From Microbacterium thalli (lineage in GTDB: Bacteria > Actinomycetota > Actinomycetes > Actinomycetales > Microbacteriaceae), in NCBI RefSeq assembly GCF_028737325.1, contig NZ_JAQZCH010000002.1, positions 1,225,719 to 1,289,718 of the forward strand: a DNA stretch of 64,000 nt, written 5' to 3'. The notes beneath the pieces were generated by a model, which saw only the letters and a program-made list of their open reading frames with translations, did not search any database and had not been told where the DNA came from. Below are positions 57,365-64,000 of the stretch, in pieces. Made by a program: the position numbers and the translations under genes. The number at the start of each line of letters is the position of its first letter. The stretch's first letter is position 1.

Positions 57365-59056
57365 TCAGGAGCGGGCGAGGCCGAGCAGTTCGCGCGCATG
57401 CTCGATCGCGGCATCCGAATCCGGCAGACCCGACAGCAACCGGGCCATCTCGGCCTCGCGATCGGCGCCCTCCAGCCGGCGGACACTGGATGCCGTCACC
57501 GAGCCGTCGTTCGACTTCACGACCGTCAGGTGGTTCGAGGCGAAGGCGGCGACCTGCGCCAGGTGGGTCACGACGATGACCTGGCTCGTCTCGGCGAGCC
57601 GGGCCAGCCGACGACCGACCTCGATCGCGGCGGCGCCGCCGATACCGGCATCCACCTCGTCGAACACGAACGTCGGGACGGGGTCGGTGCCCGCGATCAC
57701 GACCTCGATCGCGAGCATCACGCGACTGAGCTCTCCGCCCGACGCGCCGCGTGCCACCGGGCGCGGGTCGGCGCCGGGGTGGGGTGCCAGCAGAATCGTG
57801 ACGTCGTCGCGCCCCGCGGCCGTGGGGGTGCCGGGCTCCACGCGCACGACGAGACGGGCATCCGGCAGCGCGAGCTCGCGCAGCTCGGCGGTGACCGCGG
57901 TGCCGAGGCTCTCCGCCGCGGCGGTGCGCGCTGCGGTGAGGGCGCCGGCTGCAGCGTCGAGTTCGGCGGCCAGCTCGTCGCGCCGCGCGGTCAGGCGGTC
58001 GATCCGGTCGCCGTCGTCGTCGAGCTCGACGAGCCGCGCCGAGCCCGATTCGAGCAGGGCGAGGGCCTCGTCGAGCGTGCCGTGCACGCGCAGCAGCCCA
58101 CCGAGGGCGGCACGCCGCTCCTCCACCGCGGCGAGCTCCTGCGGACCGCCCTCATCGAGATCGGCGAGGTAGGCGCTCAGGCCGGTCATGAGGTCGGCGG
58201 CTCGGTAGCCGAGGTCGGCGAGCGGTTCGACGAACTCCGCCAGCGCGGGGTCGCTTGTCGAGGCACGCTCGATGGCCCGCCGCGCCTCGGCGAGCAACGA
58301 CACCGCGTCGGGCAGGTCGTCGTCGTTCGACAGCGCGTCGTGCGCGGTGGCCGCCGCCGCGCGCAGCCCCTCGACGTTCGCGAGTTTCTCGGCGCGCTCG
58401 GCGAGCGCCAGGTCTTCGCCCGGCTGCGGGGCGACCTCTTCGATGTCGGCGATGCGAGCGCGCAGCTCGTCGGCCTCGCGGCGCCGGGCGTCGCGGTCGG
58501 CCGTCAGTTGCGACAGCTCGGCGTCGACGGCCCGCCACGCGTCGAAGGCCGCGCGGTAGCGCTCGCGCACGGCGACCAGGTCGGCGCCGCCGAACCGGTC
58601 GAGCGCGTCCCGCTGGGCCACCGCCGACTTCAGCCGCAGCTGATCCGACTGACCGTGCACGACGATGAGCTGCTCGGCGAGATCGGCCAGCACCGCGGCG
58701 GGCGCCGGACGACCGCCGACGCTCGCGCGGCTGCGGCCCTCGCTCGAGAGCACGCGGCCGAGGTAGAGCTCCGAGCGTCCGCCGCCGATGGGCTCGACGT
58801 CTCCCCCGGCTTCGCGCACGCGCTCGGCCACGGGCCCGTTCTCGTCGACGATCCAGACGCCGTCGACCGAGGCCTGCGCCGCCCCCGCCCGCACCGCACC
58901 CGAGTCGGCGCGCTGGCCGAGCAGCAGCCCGAGCCCGGTCACGACCATGGTCTTGCCGGCGCCGGTCTCGCCCGTGATGGCCGTGAAACCGGGGCCCATC
59001 GGAAGCGTGGCCTCGGCGATCACGCCGAGACCGCGCAGGCGCATCTCCTCGATCAC
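57365..59056 (-). CDS. recN: DNA repair protein RecN
   Basis: A 563-residue SMC-like ATPase for double-strand-break repair. Walker A is ITGETGAGKTMVVTGLGLLL; the family loop IVVHGQSDQLRLKS follows. Coiled-coil arms occupy about 165-390. Signature RGASGGELSRVMLAIEVVIA and Walker B PTFVFDEVDAGIGGAAAIEV close the ATPase. GTG 59056 overlaps the nadK stop (GTGA). No LexA box is visible immediately upstream, since the gene is internal to an operon. Confidence 0.96.
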   Translation of the reverse strand: MIEEMRLRGLGVIAEATLPMGPGFTAITGETGAGKTMVVTGLGLLLGQRADSGAVRAGAAQASVDGVWIVDENGPVAERVREAGGDVEPIGGGRSELYLGRVLSSEGRSRASVGGRPAPAAVLADLAEQLIVVHGQSDQLRLKSAVAQRDALDRFGGADLVAVRERYRAAFDAWRAVDAELSQLTADRDARRREADELRARIADIEEVAPQPGEDLALAERAEKLANVEGLRAAAATAHDALSNDDDLPDAVSLLAEARRAIERASTSDPALAEFVEPLADLGYRAADLMTGLSAYLADLDEGGPQELAAVEERRAALGGLLRVHGTLDEALALLESGSARLVELDDDGDRIDRLTARRDELAAELDAAAGALTAARTAAAESLGTAVTAELRELALPDARLVVRVEPGTPTAAGRDDVTILLAPHPGADPRPVARGASGGELSRVMLAIEVVIAGTDPVPTFVFDEVDAGIGGAAAIEVGRRLARLAETSQVIVVTHLAQVAAFASNHLTVVKSNDGSVTASSVRRLEGADREAEMARLLSGLPDSDAAIEHARELLGLARS

Positions 59057-59988
59057 GACGAACCCTCGCGCTGCTCGATGGCCGGTCCACGCCAGCCCAC
59101 GACGGGCAGCCGGAACTTCTGCACGAGGCGGTCGGTGAACGCCGCCGGATGCAGCCGCGCGAGGCGCACGGGGGTGCTGGAGCGGCGCACCACGACGCGG
59201 GCGCCCGGCGGCAGGTCGCGCGAGCGCCGTCCGTCCGCCCACAGGATGCCGGTGCCGTTGGTGCCGGCGACGACCTCGATCGCCACGGATGCTTCGGGGC
59301 TGATCACGAGCGGCCGTGCGAAGAGGGCATGGGCCGACAAGGGGACGACAGCGACCGCCTCGACCGTCGGCCAGATGACGGGGCCGCCGGCGGAGAAGTT
59401 GTACGCGGTCGAGCCGGTCGGGGTCGCGATGACCACGCCGTCGCAGCCGAAGGCCGACAGCGGCCGCCGGTCCACCTCGAGCACGACCTCGAGCATGCGT
59501 TCGCGGCTCGCCTTCTCGACGGTCGCCTCGTTGAGCGCCCAGGTCTCGTAGACGACGGCGCCGGTCTCGTCCTTCACCCGCACCGACAGCGCCATCCGCT
59601 CCTCGACCTCGTAGTCGCGGGCGATCACCCGGCGCACGGCGTCGTCCATGTCGTCCGCCTCGATCTCGGCGAGGAAGCCGACGTGTCCCATGTTGATGCC
59701 GAGCACGGGCGCGGTGCCGCCGCGGACGAGGTCGACGGCGCGCAGGATCGTGCCGTCGCCGCCGAGGACGATCGCGAGCTCCAGCTGCGCGACCGTCACA
59801 TCGCGGTCGAGCGTCAGCACGCCTTCCAGCTCACCGAGCGCGGCGACCAGCTCGTCGCGGTCGTCGGCCGCGAGCACCGGGGTCGCTCCGGCGGCGATCA
59901 GGGCGCCGAGCACCCGCTCGGCGGCGGCGACCGTATGCGGTCGGCGCGCGTGCGCGACGACGAGGATGTTGCGCTGCGCGTCGATCAT
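59053..59988 (-). CDS. nadK: NAD kinase
   Basis: A 311-residue kinase making NADP. Visible are the GGDG motif in IVLGGDGTILRAVDLV, INMGHVGFLAEIE, ALNEATVEKASRERMLEVVL and DGVVIATPTGSTAYNFSAGG, the standard NADK blocks. ATG 59988 has GGGAG at good spacing and overlaps the tlyA stop by 4 bases. The order tlyA-nadK-recN is conserved in actinobacteria. Confidence 0.97.
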   Translation of the reverse strand: MIDAQRNILVVAHARRPHTVAAAERVLGALIAAGATPVLAADDRDELVAALGELEGVLTLDRDVTVAQLELAIVLGGDGTILRAVDLVRGGTAPVLGINMGHVGFLAEIEADDMDDAVRRVIARDYEVEERMALSVRVKDETGAVVYETWALNEATVEKASRERMLEVVLEVDRRPLSAFGCDGVVIATPTGSTAYNFSAGGPVIWPTVEAVAVVPLSAHALFARPLVISPEASVAIEVVAGTNGTGILWADGRRSRDLPPGARVVVRRSSTPVRLARLHPAAFTDRLVQKFRLPVVGWRGPAIEQREGSS

Positions 59989-60791
59989 CGGGCTCCCGCC
60001 AATTCGTCCACGGTTCGCATCCATTCTGTCGGATTGCCCGCGTCGTCGACGCGAGGTCGCAGGTGGATGACGTACTCCTGATTGCCGTGTGTTCCGGGGA
60101 GGGGGGAGGAGACGACGCCATGAGTGCCGAGCCCCTCGTCCCAGGCCGTCCACAGCACGCCGGCGACCGCGTCCGCACGCAGCCCGGGGTCGGTCACGAG
60201 GCCGCCCTTGACCGCCGTGCGCCCGACCTCGAACTGCGGCTTCACCAGCAACACGACGTCGGTGTCGGCGGCGCACACGCTCGCCACCGGAGCGAGCACA
60301 TGACCGAGCGAGATGAACGATAGGTCGCCCGTGACGATGCCGGGGCGCTCATCGCTGCCCGACAGCTCCGCGAGGGTGACCGGGCTGAGGCTGCGCACGT
60401 TGAACCCCTCGACCGCGACGACCTCGGGGTCGGCCGCGATCTCGGCTGCCAGCTGACCGTGACCGACGTCGACCGCGACGACCGGCCGCGCGCCGCGCTC
60501 GCGCAGCACCTGCGTGAAACCGCCCGTCGAAGCGCCCATGTCGAGGGCACGCCGCCCGTCCACGGCGATGTGGAAAGCGTCGAGCCCCGCGATCAGCTTG
60601 TGCGCGGCGCGGCTGACGTAGTGGTCGGCGCCGGCGACCGTGATCTCGGCGTCGTCGCGGACCGGGGCGGACGCTTTGACCACCGCGCGCCCGTCGACCG
60701 AGACGAGCCCCGCAGTGATGAGGCCTGCGGCATGGGTACGCGAGCGTGCGAGGCCGCGAGCGGCCAGCGCGGCGTCGAGTCGCGAGGTCAC
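59985..60791 (-). CDS. tlyA: TlyA-family rRNA 2'-O-methyltransferase / hemolysin-like protein
   Basis: A 268-residue protein with an N-terminal S4 domain (SRLDAALAARGLARSRTHAA) and an FtsJ-type methyltransferase domain. ALDMGASTGGFTQVLRERGA is the SAM motif, with VAVDVGHGQLAAEI and VVLLVKPQFEVGRTAV. Mycobacterial TlyA methylates 16S and 23S rRNA at capreomycin sites. GTG 60791 overlaps the upstream small gene's stop. Confidence 0.94.
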   Translation of the reverse strand: MTSRLDAALAARGLARSRTHAAGLITAGLVSVDGRAVVKASAPVRDDAEITVAGADHYVSRAAHKLIAGLDAFHIAVDGRRALDMGASTGGFTQVLRERGARPVVAVDVGHGQLAAEIAADPEVVAVEGFNVRSLSPVTLAELSGSDERPGIVTGDLSFISLGHVLAPVASVCAADTDVVLLVKPQFEVGRTAVKGGLVTDPGLRADAVAGVLWTAWDEGLGTHGVVSSPLPGTHGNQEYVIHLRPRVDDAGNPTEWMRTVDELAGAR

Positions 60792-60991
60792 GCGGCTCCG
60801 GTCGGACCGGAGTCGAGGCGTCGGGCGAGCTCGTCGTGCAGCGCTGCGTACGACGCGGCACGCTCGCTCAGCGGCTGGTCCTCGATCACGTCGAGAGCCG
60901 ACACGAGGTCGTCGCGCCACTGCTCCGCGATCGCCTCGGTCGACGTGTCGGCGGAACGTGCAGCGCCGTCGGCGGGGTCAGCGGCATCCAT
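60788..60991 (-). CDS. Small conserved hypothetical protein upstream of tlyA
   Basis: A 67-residue acidic helical protein from ATG 60991 (MDAADPADGAARSADTSTEA; then QPLSERAASYAALHDELARR). GGGAG at 61004-61000 has 8-base spacing to this ATG; ATG 60997 and GTG 61006 are too close to it. It overlaps tlyA by 4 bases (GTGA) and sits in the same place in related genomes as far as I recall. Function unknown. Confidence 0.7.
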   Translation of the reverse strand: MDAADPADGAARSADTSTEAIAEQWRDDLVSALDVIEDQPLSERAASYAALHDELARRLDSGPTGAA

Positions 60992-61036
60992 CGACATGAC
61001 TCCCACGATACGCGGCGCCGGCGCCGGCGGAACGGA

Positions 61037-62071
61037 TCAGGGCCGGTGGAACGGATCGGCGTACAGCCGCTCCGGTACCCGGAAGCCGTAGATGGCTCGC
61101 CCCGTCGCCCAGATCGCGGCGGCACCCGCGCGCACGAGGTCGATCGGACGATCCCCCTCGTCGAGCACGACGATGTCAGCGCCGTCGATCCGCACCGACG
61201 CCCGACCCACGGTCGTCGTGTCACCCTTCGTTCGGGTCTCGGGGTACGGCTCGTGCAGCTCGCGCAGATCGCTGAGGATGTACGTCGGCCGCGAGTTCGC
61301 CGGGGCTGCGAGCACGTGCTTGGGTCGGTCGATGCCCGTCAGCACGAGCGCGGACTGCAGACCGGCAGCCTGCGCGCCCGCGATGTCGGTATCGAGCCGA
61401 TCGCCGATGAACAGCGCGTTCGCGGCGCCGAAGCGCGCGACGGCCTCGTCGAAGATGGGCCGCTCGGGCTTGCCCGCCACGGTCGCGAGACGACCGACCG
61501 CCGTGTGGACCGCGGACACGAGTGTGCCGTTGCCCGGAGCGATCCCGCGTGCCTGCGGGATCGTCCAGTCGGTGTTCGTCGCGATCCAGGGAATCCCGCC
61601 CTCATCCTCCGGCAGGGCCAGGGCATAAGCGGCCTCGGCGAGCTGCGCCCAGCCCACCTCGGGCGCGAAGCCCTGCACGACCGCGGCCGGCGCGTCTTCA
61701 GCAGATCGCGTCGGAACGTAGCCCGCCTTCTCGAGCTCGTGGACGAGGCCGTCGCCGCCGACGACGAGGATCGTCGCGCCGGCCGGCACCCGCTCGCGGA
61801 GCAGTCGCATCGCCGCCTGCGGGCTCGTGATGACATCATCGGGTCGCGTGCCGGTGAGACCCAGCTGCTGCAGGTGCTCGGCGACGACGGCATCGCGACG
61901 CGACGCGTTATTGGTGATGTATCCCAACCGGCGGGACTCCCCCGCGCGATTCAGGCTCTCGACCGCATGCGGCAGCGCGCCCGGCCCGGCGTACACGACA
62001 CCGTCCAGGTCCGCGAGCACAGCGTCGACGCCGTCGAGCGGCGTCGCTCCGGAGCGCGAGAACAGTCCCAT
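61037..62071 (-). CDS. HAD-IIA family phosphatase (NagD/phosphoglycolate-type)
   Basis: A 344-residue HAD hydrolase. Motif I is VDAVLADLDGVVYAGPGALP (nucleophile and acid Asp), motif II LGYITNNASRRDAVVAEHL, motif III KPERPIFDEAVARFG and motif IV ALFIGDRLDTDIAGAQAAG. A C2 cap lies between motifs II and III. The last 70 residues form an extra C-terminal region ending FRVPERLYADPFHRP. Substrate unknown. ATG 62071 overlaps the repeat-protein stop (TGATG). Confidence 0.92.
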   Translation of the reverse strand: MGLFSRSGATPLDGVDAVLADLDGVVYAGPGALPHAVESLNRAGESRRLGYITNNASRRDAVVAEHLQQLGLTGTRPDDVITSPQAAMRLLRERVPAGATILVVGGDGLVHELEKAGYVPTRSAEDAPAAVVQGFAPEVGWAQLAEAAYALALPEDEGGIPWIATNTDWTIPQARGIAPGNGTLVSAVHTAVGRLATVAGKPERPIFDEAVARFGAANALFIGDRLDTDIAGAQAAGLQSALVLTGIDRPKHVLAAPANSRPTYILSDLRELHEPYPETRTKGDTTTVGRASVRIDGADIVVLDEGDRPIDLVRAGAAAIWATGRAIYGFRVPERLYADPFHRP

Positions 62072-63867
62072 CAGCGGTTTTCCCCTTCCTCGGGCGCCGA
62101 AGACTCACCCTCCTCGGCATCCGACTCGTCTGCGGCATCCGACTCGTGGATGCCGGCGGCCGGCGCCTCCTCGGCGTCGGGCGCGTTCTCCGCATCGGCG
62201 TCGTCATCAGCGTCCGGAGCGTTCTCCGCATCGGCGTCGTGCTCGGCGTCCGAGGCGTCTTCCGTGTCCGACGCGTGGTCGGTGTCCGACGAATTCTCGG
62301 AGGGCACCTCGTCTTCGCCGTCCGACTCGTCGATGTCGTCGACGACGATCAGCTCCCGGTCCGCCTCGCTGGCGCCGAGCGCCTCTTCGGCCACCAACGC
62401 GCGGCGCTGCCAGACAGCGGCCTCGCCGCTGCGGCCCAGGTCTTCGAGCACGGCGGCACGAGCGGCGAACAGCGCGGGGCTCCACGAGAACGCCCGGTCG
62501 GGATCGAGCTCGGGGATGTCGAGCTCCTGCAGCGCGCGCTCGGTCTCGCCGCGGTCGAGTCGCGCACCCGACATCGCGATGGCAAGCTCGACGCGGACCT
62601 CGACCGGCAGCGTCGAACGGTCCACTGCGCGCCCGACCTCGAGCGCACGATCGGGTCGACCAACGCCCCGCTCGCTGTCGACCATGAGTGCGATCTGGTC
62701 GTCGCTGCCGGAGATCCGCCGGTAGGTCCGCAGTTCGCGCAGCGCGAGTGCGTAGTCACCCACGGCGTAGGCGGTGATGGCGACGGTCTCGCGCACGACG
62801 CCGACGCGGCCGGCGCGACGGGATGCCGCCAGCGCGTGCTCATGCGCCAGCTCCGGCTCGTCCTCGATCAGCTGCGCGACCATCGCGAGGTGACGAGCGA
62901 CCTGCTCCGCATTCTCCTTGCTCAGGGTCTTCAACTCGTTGCGCGCGGCACCGGGCAGATCACGAGCGGTGACGCTGTCTGGGATCTCGGGACCACGAGG
63001 GATGTCACGGCGCTCCGAGCCCTGCGGCGGACGCGAGGCGCGCTCGCCCCCGTCGCGGTCATCGCGGCGCGAGTAGGCGGGCCGGTCGCCGTCGCGGCGC
63101 GGACGATCGCCATCGCGACGCGGGTACGAGGAACGGTCACCATCGCGACGCGGGTACGACGGACGATCACCGTCACGACGCGGGTACGACGGACGATCAC
63201 CGTCACGACGGGGGCGCGATTCACCATCACGAGCGGGGCGCGCATCACCGTCACGACGCGGGTACGAGGGACGGTCACCATCGCGACGCGGGTACGAGGG
63301 ACGGTCACCATCGCGACGCGGGTACGAGGGACGATCACCGTCACGACGGGGGCGCGATTCACCATCACGAGCGGGGCGCGCGTCACCGTCGCGACGTGGG
63401 TACGACGGACGATCACCATCGCGACGCGGGTACGAGGGACGGTCACCATCGCGGCGCGGGTACGACGGACGATCACCGTCACTACGGGGGCGCGATTCAC
63501 CATCACGAGCGGGGCGCGCGTCACCGTCGCGACGCGGGTACGAGGGACGGTCACCGTCACGGCGCGGGTACGAAGGCCGGTCGCCGTCGCGACGGGGCCG
63601 CGAATCGCCATCGCGAGCGGGGCGCGCGTCACCATCCCGACGCGGGTACGACGGACGATCCCCATCTCGACGTGGACGCGAATCCCCATCGCGACGCGGA
63701 CGCTCATCGCCGTCTCGGCGGGGGCGCTCGTTGTTGTCGCGGCGCGGACGAGAATCGTTCGCGCCCTCCGGACGGGAGCCGTCGTCGCGACGTGCGCGCC
63801 GTGCGCTGGAATCCGCGGCGTTGTATCGGGGCTTGCGCTCTGATCTCGGGCGGTCTTCTTCAGTCAC
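62071..63867 (-). CDS. Arg/Asp decapeptide-repeat protein with TPR-like core and acidic tail
   Basis: A 598-residue, three-part cytoplasmic protein. Residues about 15-280 are a highly basic disordered region of some 13 RRDGDRPSYP-type decapeptides, broken by four RRDGDARPARDG(D/E)SRP units. Residues about 290-510 are helical and TPR-like (HLAMVAQLIEDEPELAHEHA; YALALRELRTYRRISGSDDQ). The rest is an acidic repeat (ADAENAPDAD type). GTG 63867 follows AAAGGAA. It starts 26 bases behind the 5S rRNA terminator, leaving almost no room for its own promoter. Function unknown; RNA or ribosome association is an inference. Confidence 0.85.
   Translation of the reverse strand: MTEEDRPRSERKPRYNAADSSARRARRDDGSRPEGANDSRPRRDNNERPRRDGDERPRRDGDSRPRRDGDRPSYPRRDGDARPARDGDSRPRRDGDRPSYPRRDGDRPSYPRRDGDARPARDGESRPRSDGDRPSYPRRDGDRPSYPRRDGDRPSYPRRDGDARPARDGESRPRRDGDRPSYPRRDGDRPSYPRRDGDRPSYPRRDGDARPARDGESRPRRDGDRPSYPRRDGDRPSYPRRDGDRSSYPRRDGDRPRRDGDRPAYSRRDDRDGGERASRPPQGSERRDIPRGPEIPDSVTARDLPGAARNELKTLSKENAEQVARHLAMVAQLIEDEPELAHEHALAASRRAGRVGVVRETVAITAYAVGDYALALRELRTYRRISGSDDQIALMVDSERGVGRPDRALEVGRAVDRSTLPVEVRVELAIAMSGARLDRGETERALQELDIPELDPDRAFSWSPALFAARAAVLEDLGRSGEAAVWQRRALVAEEALGASEADRELIVVDDIDESDGEDEVPSENSSDTDHASDTEDASDAEHDADAENAPDADDDADAENAPDAEEAPAAGIHESDAADESDAEEGESSAPEEGENR
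63064..63720 (-). repeat. Tandem 30-bp coding repeats (decapeptide array)
   Basis: Imperfect 30-bp units encoding RRDGDRPSYP, interspersed with 48-bp units encoding RRDGDARPARDGESRP, form a higher-order pattern of one to three short units per long unit. Differences between units are mostly silent or conservative, as in coding tandem repeats that expand and contract. Confidence 0.85.
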
Positions 63868-63892
63868 GACGTTCCTTTCGTCCGGAAACGAG

Positions 63893-63918
63893 AAAAGGCC
63901 ACCCAACACTGGGTGGCC
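63893..63918 (-). terminator. Intrinsic terminator of the rRNA operon
   Basis: On the minus strand GGCCACCCA-GTGT-TGGGTGGCC is a perfect 9-bp stem followed by TTTT (63896-63893). It lies 13 bases after the 5S rRNA 3' end. Confidence 0.88.
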
Positions 63919-63931
63919 AATTCACGAAAGA

Positions 63932-64000
63932 AGTCCGGCGGTGTCCTACTCTCCCACAGGGTCCCCCCTGCAGTACCATCGGCGCTGTGAGGCTTAGCTT
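63932..64000 (-). rRNA. rrf: 5S ribosomal RNA, 3' part
   Basis: The reverse complement of the last 69 bases reads AAGCTAAGCCTCACAGCGCC, then GATGGTACTGCAG and GTGGGAGAGTAGGACACCGC. These are diagnostic of the 3' half of bacterial 5S rRNA. The 5' half lies beyond the window edge. It marks the end of an rRNA operon reading into the window. Confidence 0.95.

Noticed and set aside
63064..63720. Possible CRISPR array
   Set aside because: The repeats are contiguous 30-bp coding units in frame with a protein, without unique spacers.

Overview
The window is about 70% GC, with dense, often overlapping genes, GTG starts and -10 boxes of the TAnnnT type lying within about 10 nt of start codons. Gene order and protein families point to a high-GC Gram-positive of the family Microbacteriaceae, most likely Microbacterium or a close relative. 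Supporting markers are perM-purN, an ATP-dependent LigC with a separate PolD, 13E12/DUF222 HNH genes, DUF7882-type small proteins and the order tlyA-nadK-recN-pyrG-nudix-xerD-parA-scpA-scpB-rluB-tyrA-cmk-der.

1-16 kb: the 5' part of purN behind perM (minus strand); an NCS2 purine permease; sucCD behind a perfect palindrome; a NarL/DesK-type two-component pair with a palindrome over its promoter; a small-multidrug-export protein; an AMP-forming acyl-CoA ligase; an FAD oxidoreductase with a C-terminal Rieske domain; a TetR regulator beside an acyl-CoA dehydrogenase. A secreted PhoA-type alkaline phosphatase is followed by an exported, C-terminally anchored protein.

16-31 kb: AI-2E-family exporter, DNA ligase LigC, a large secreted PAP2 phosphatase with an LARTG sorting-like tail, ThrE exporter, PolD primase-polymerase, SseB-like protein and PcrA/UvrD helicase. 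Next come a tRNA-like sequence with a CAU anticodon loop, a fatty-acid desaturase, two divergent DUF7882-type paralogues flanking a 69-residue orphan, and an AraC regulator.

31-44 kb: a minus-strand operon in which two sensor kinases flank an ABC exporter, with a glycerophosphodiesterase upstream; a Bax-inhibitor-1 family protein; an anaerobic (class III) ribonucleotide reductase nrdDG behind two NrdR-like boxes; a DUF2809 protein; a NUDIX-NYN fusion; a GNAT acetyltransferase; and a DUF222/HNH gene whose start codon lies inside a LexA-like box.

44-64 kb: an almost unbroken minus-strand run of housekeeping genes. Reading in the direction of transcription, it begins with the 3' end of a 5S rRNA and its terminator. 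It then passes through an Arg/Asp-repeat protein with a TPR-like core, a HAD phosphatase, tlyA, nadK, recN, pyrG, a NUDIX gene and xerD. A three-gene cassette (VKOR, cysteine-desulfurase-like PLP enzyme, membrane DsbA-like protein) follows, then parA, scpA, scpB, rluB, tyrA, cmk and der. Most junctions overlap by 1-17 bases, implying translational coupling. The cassette between xerD and parA is the most system-like unfamiliar unit.

No CRISPR array, transposase, integrase other than XerD, or prophage was seen. All functional calls come from reading motifs and context; no database search was run.
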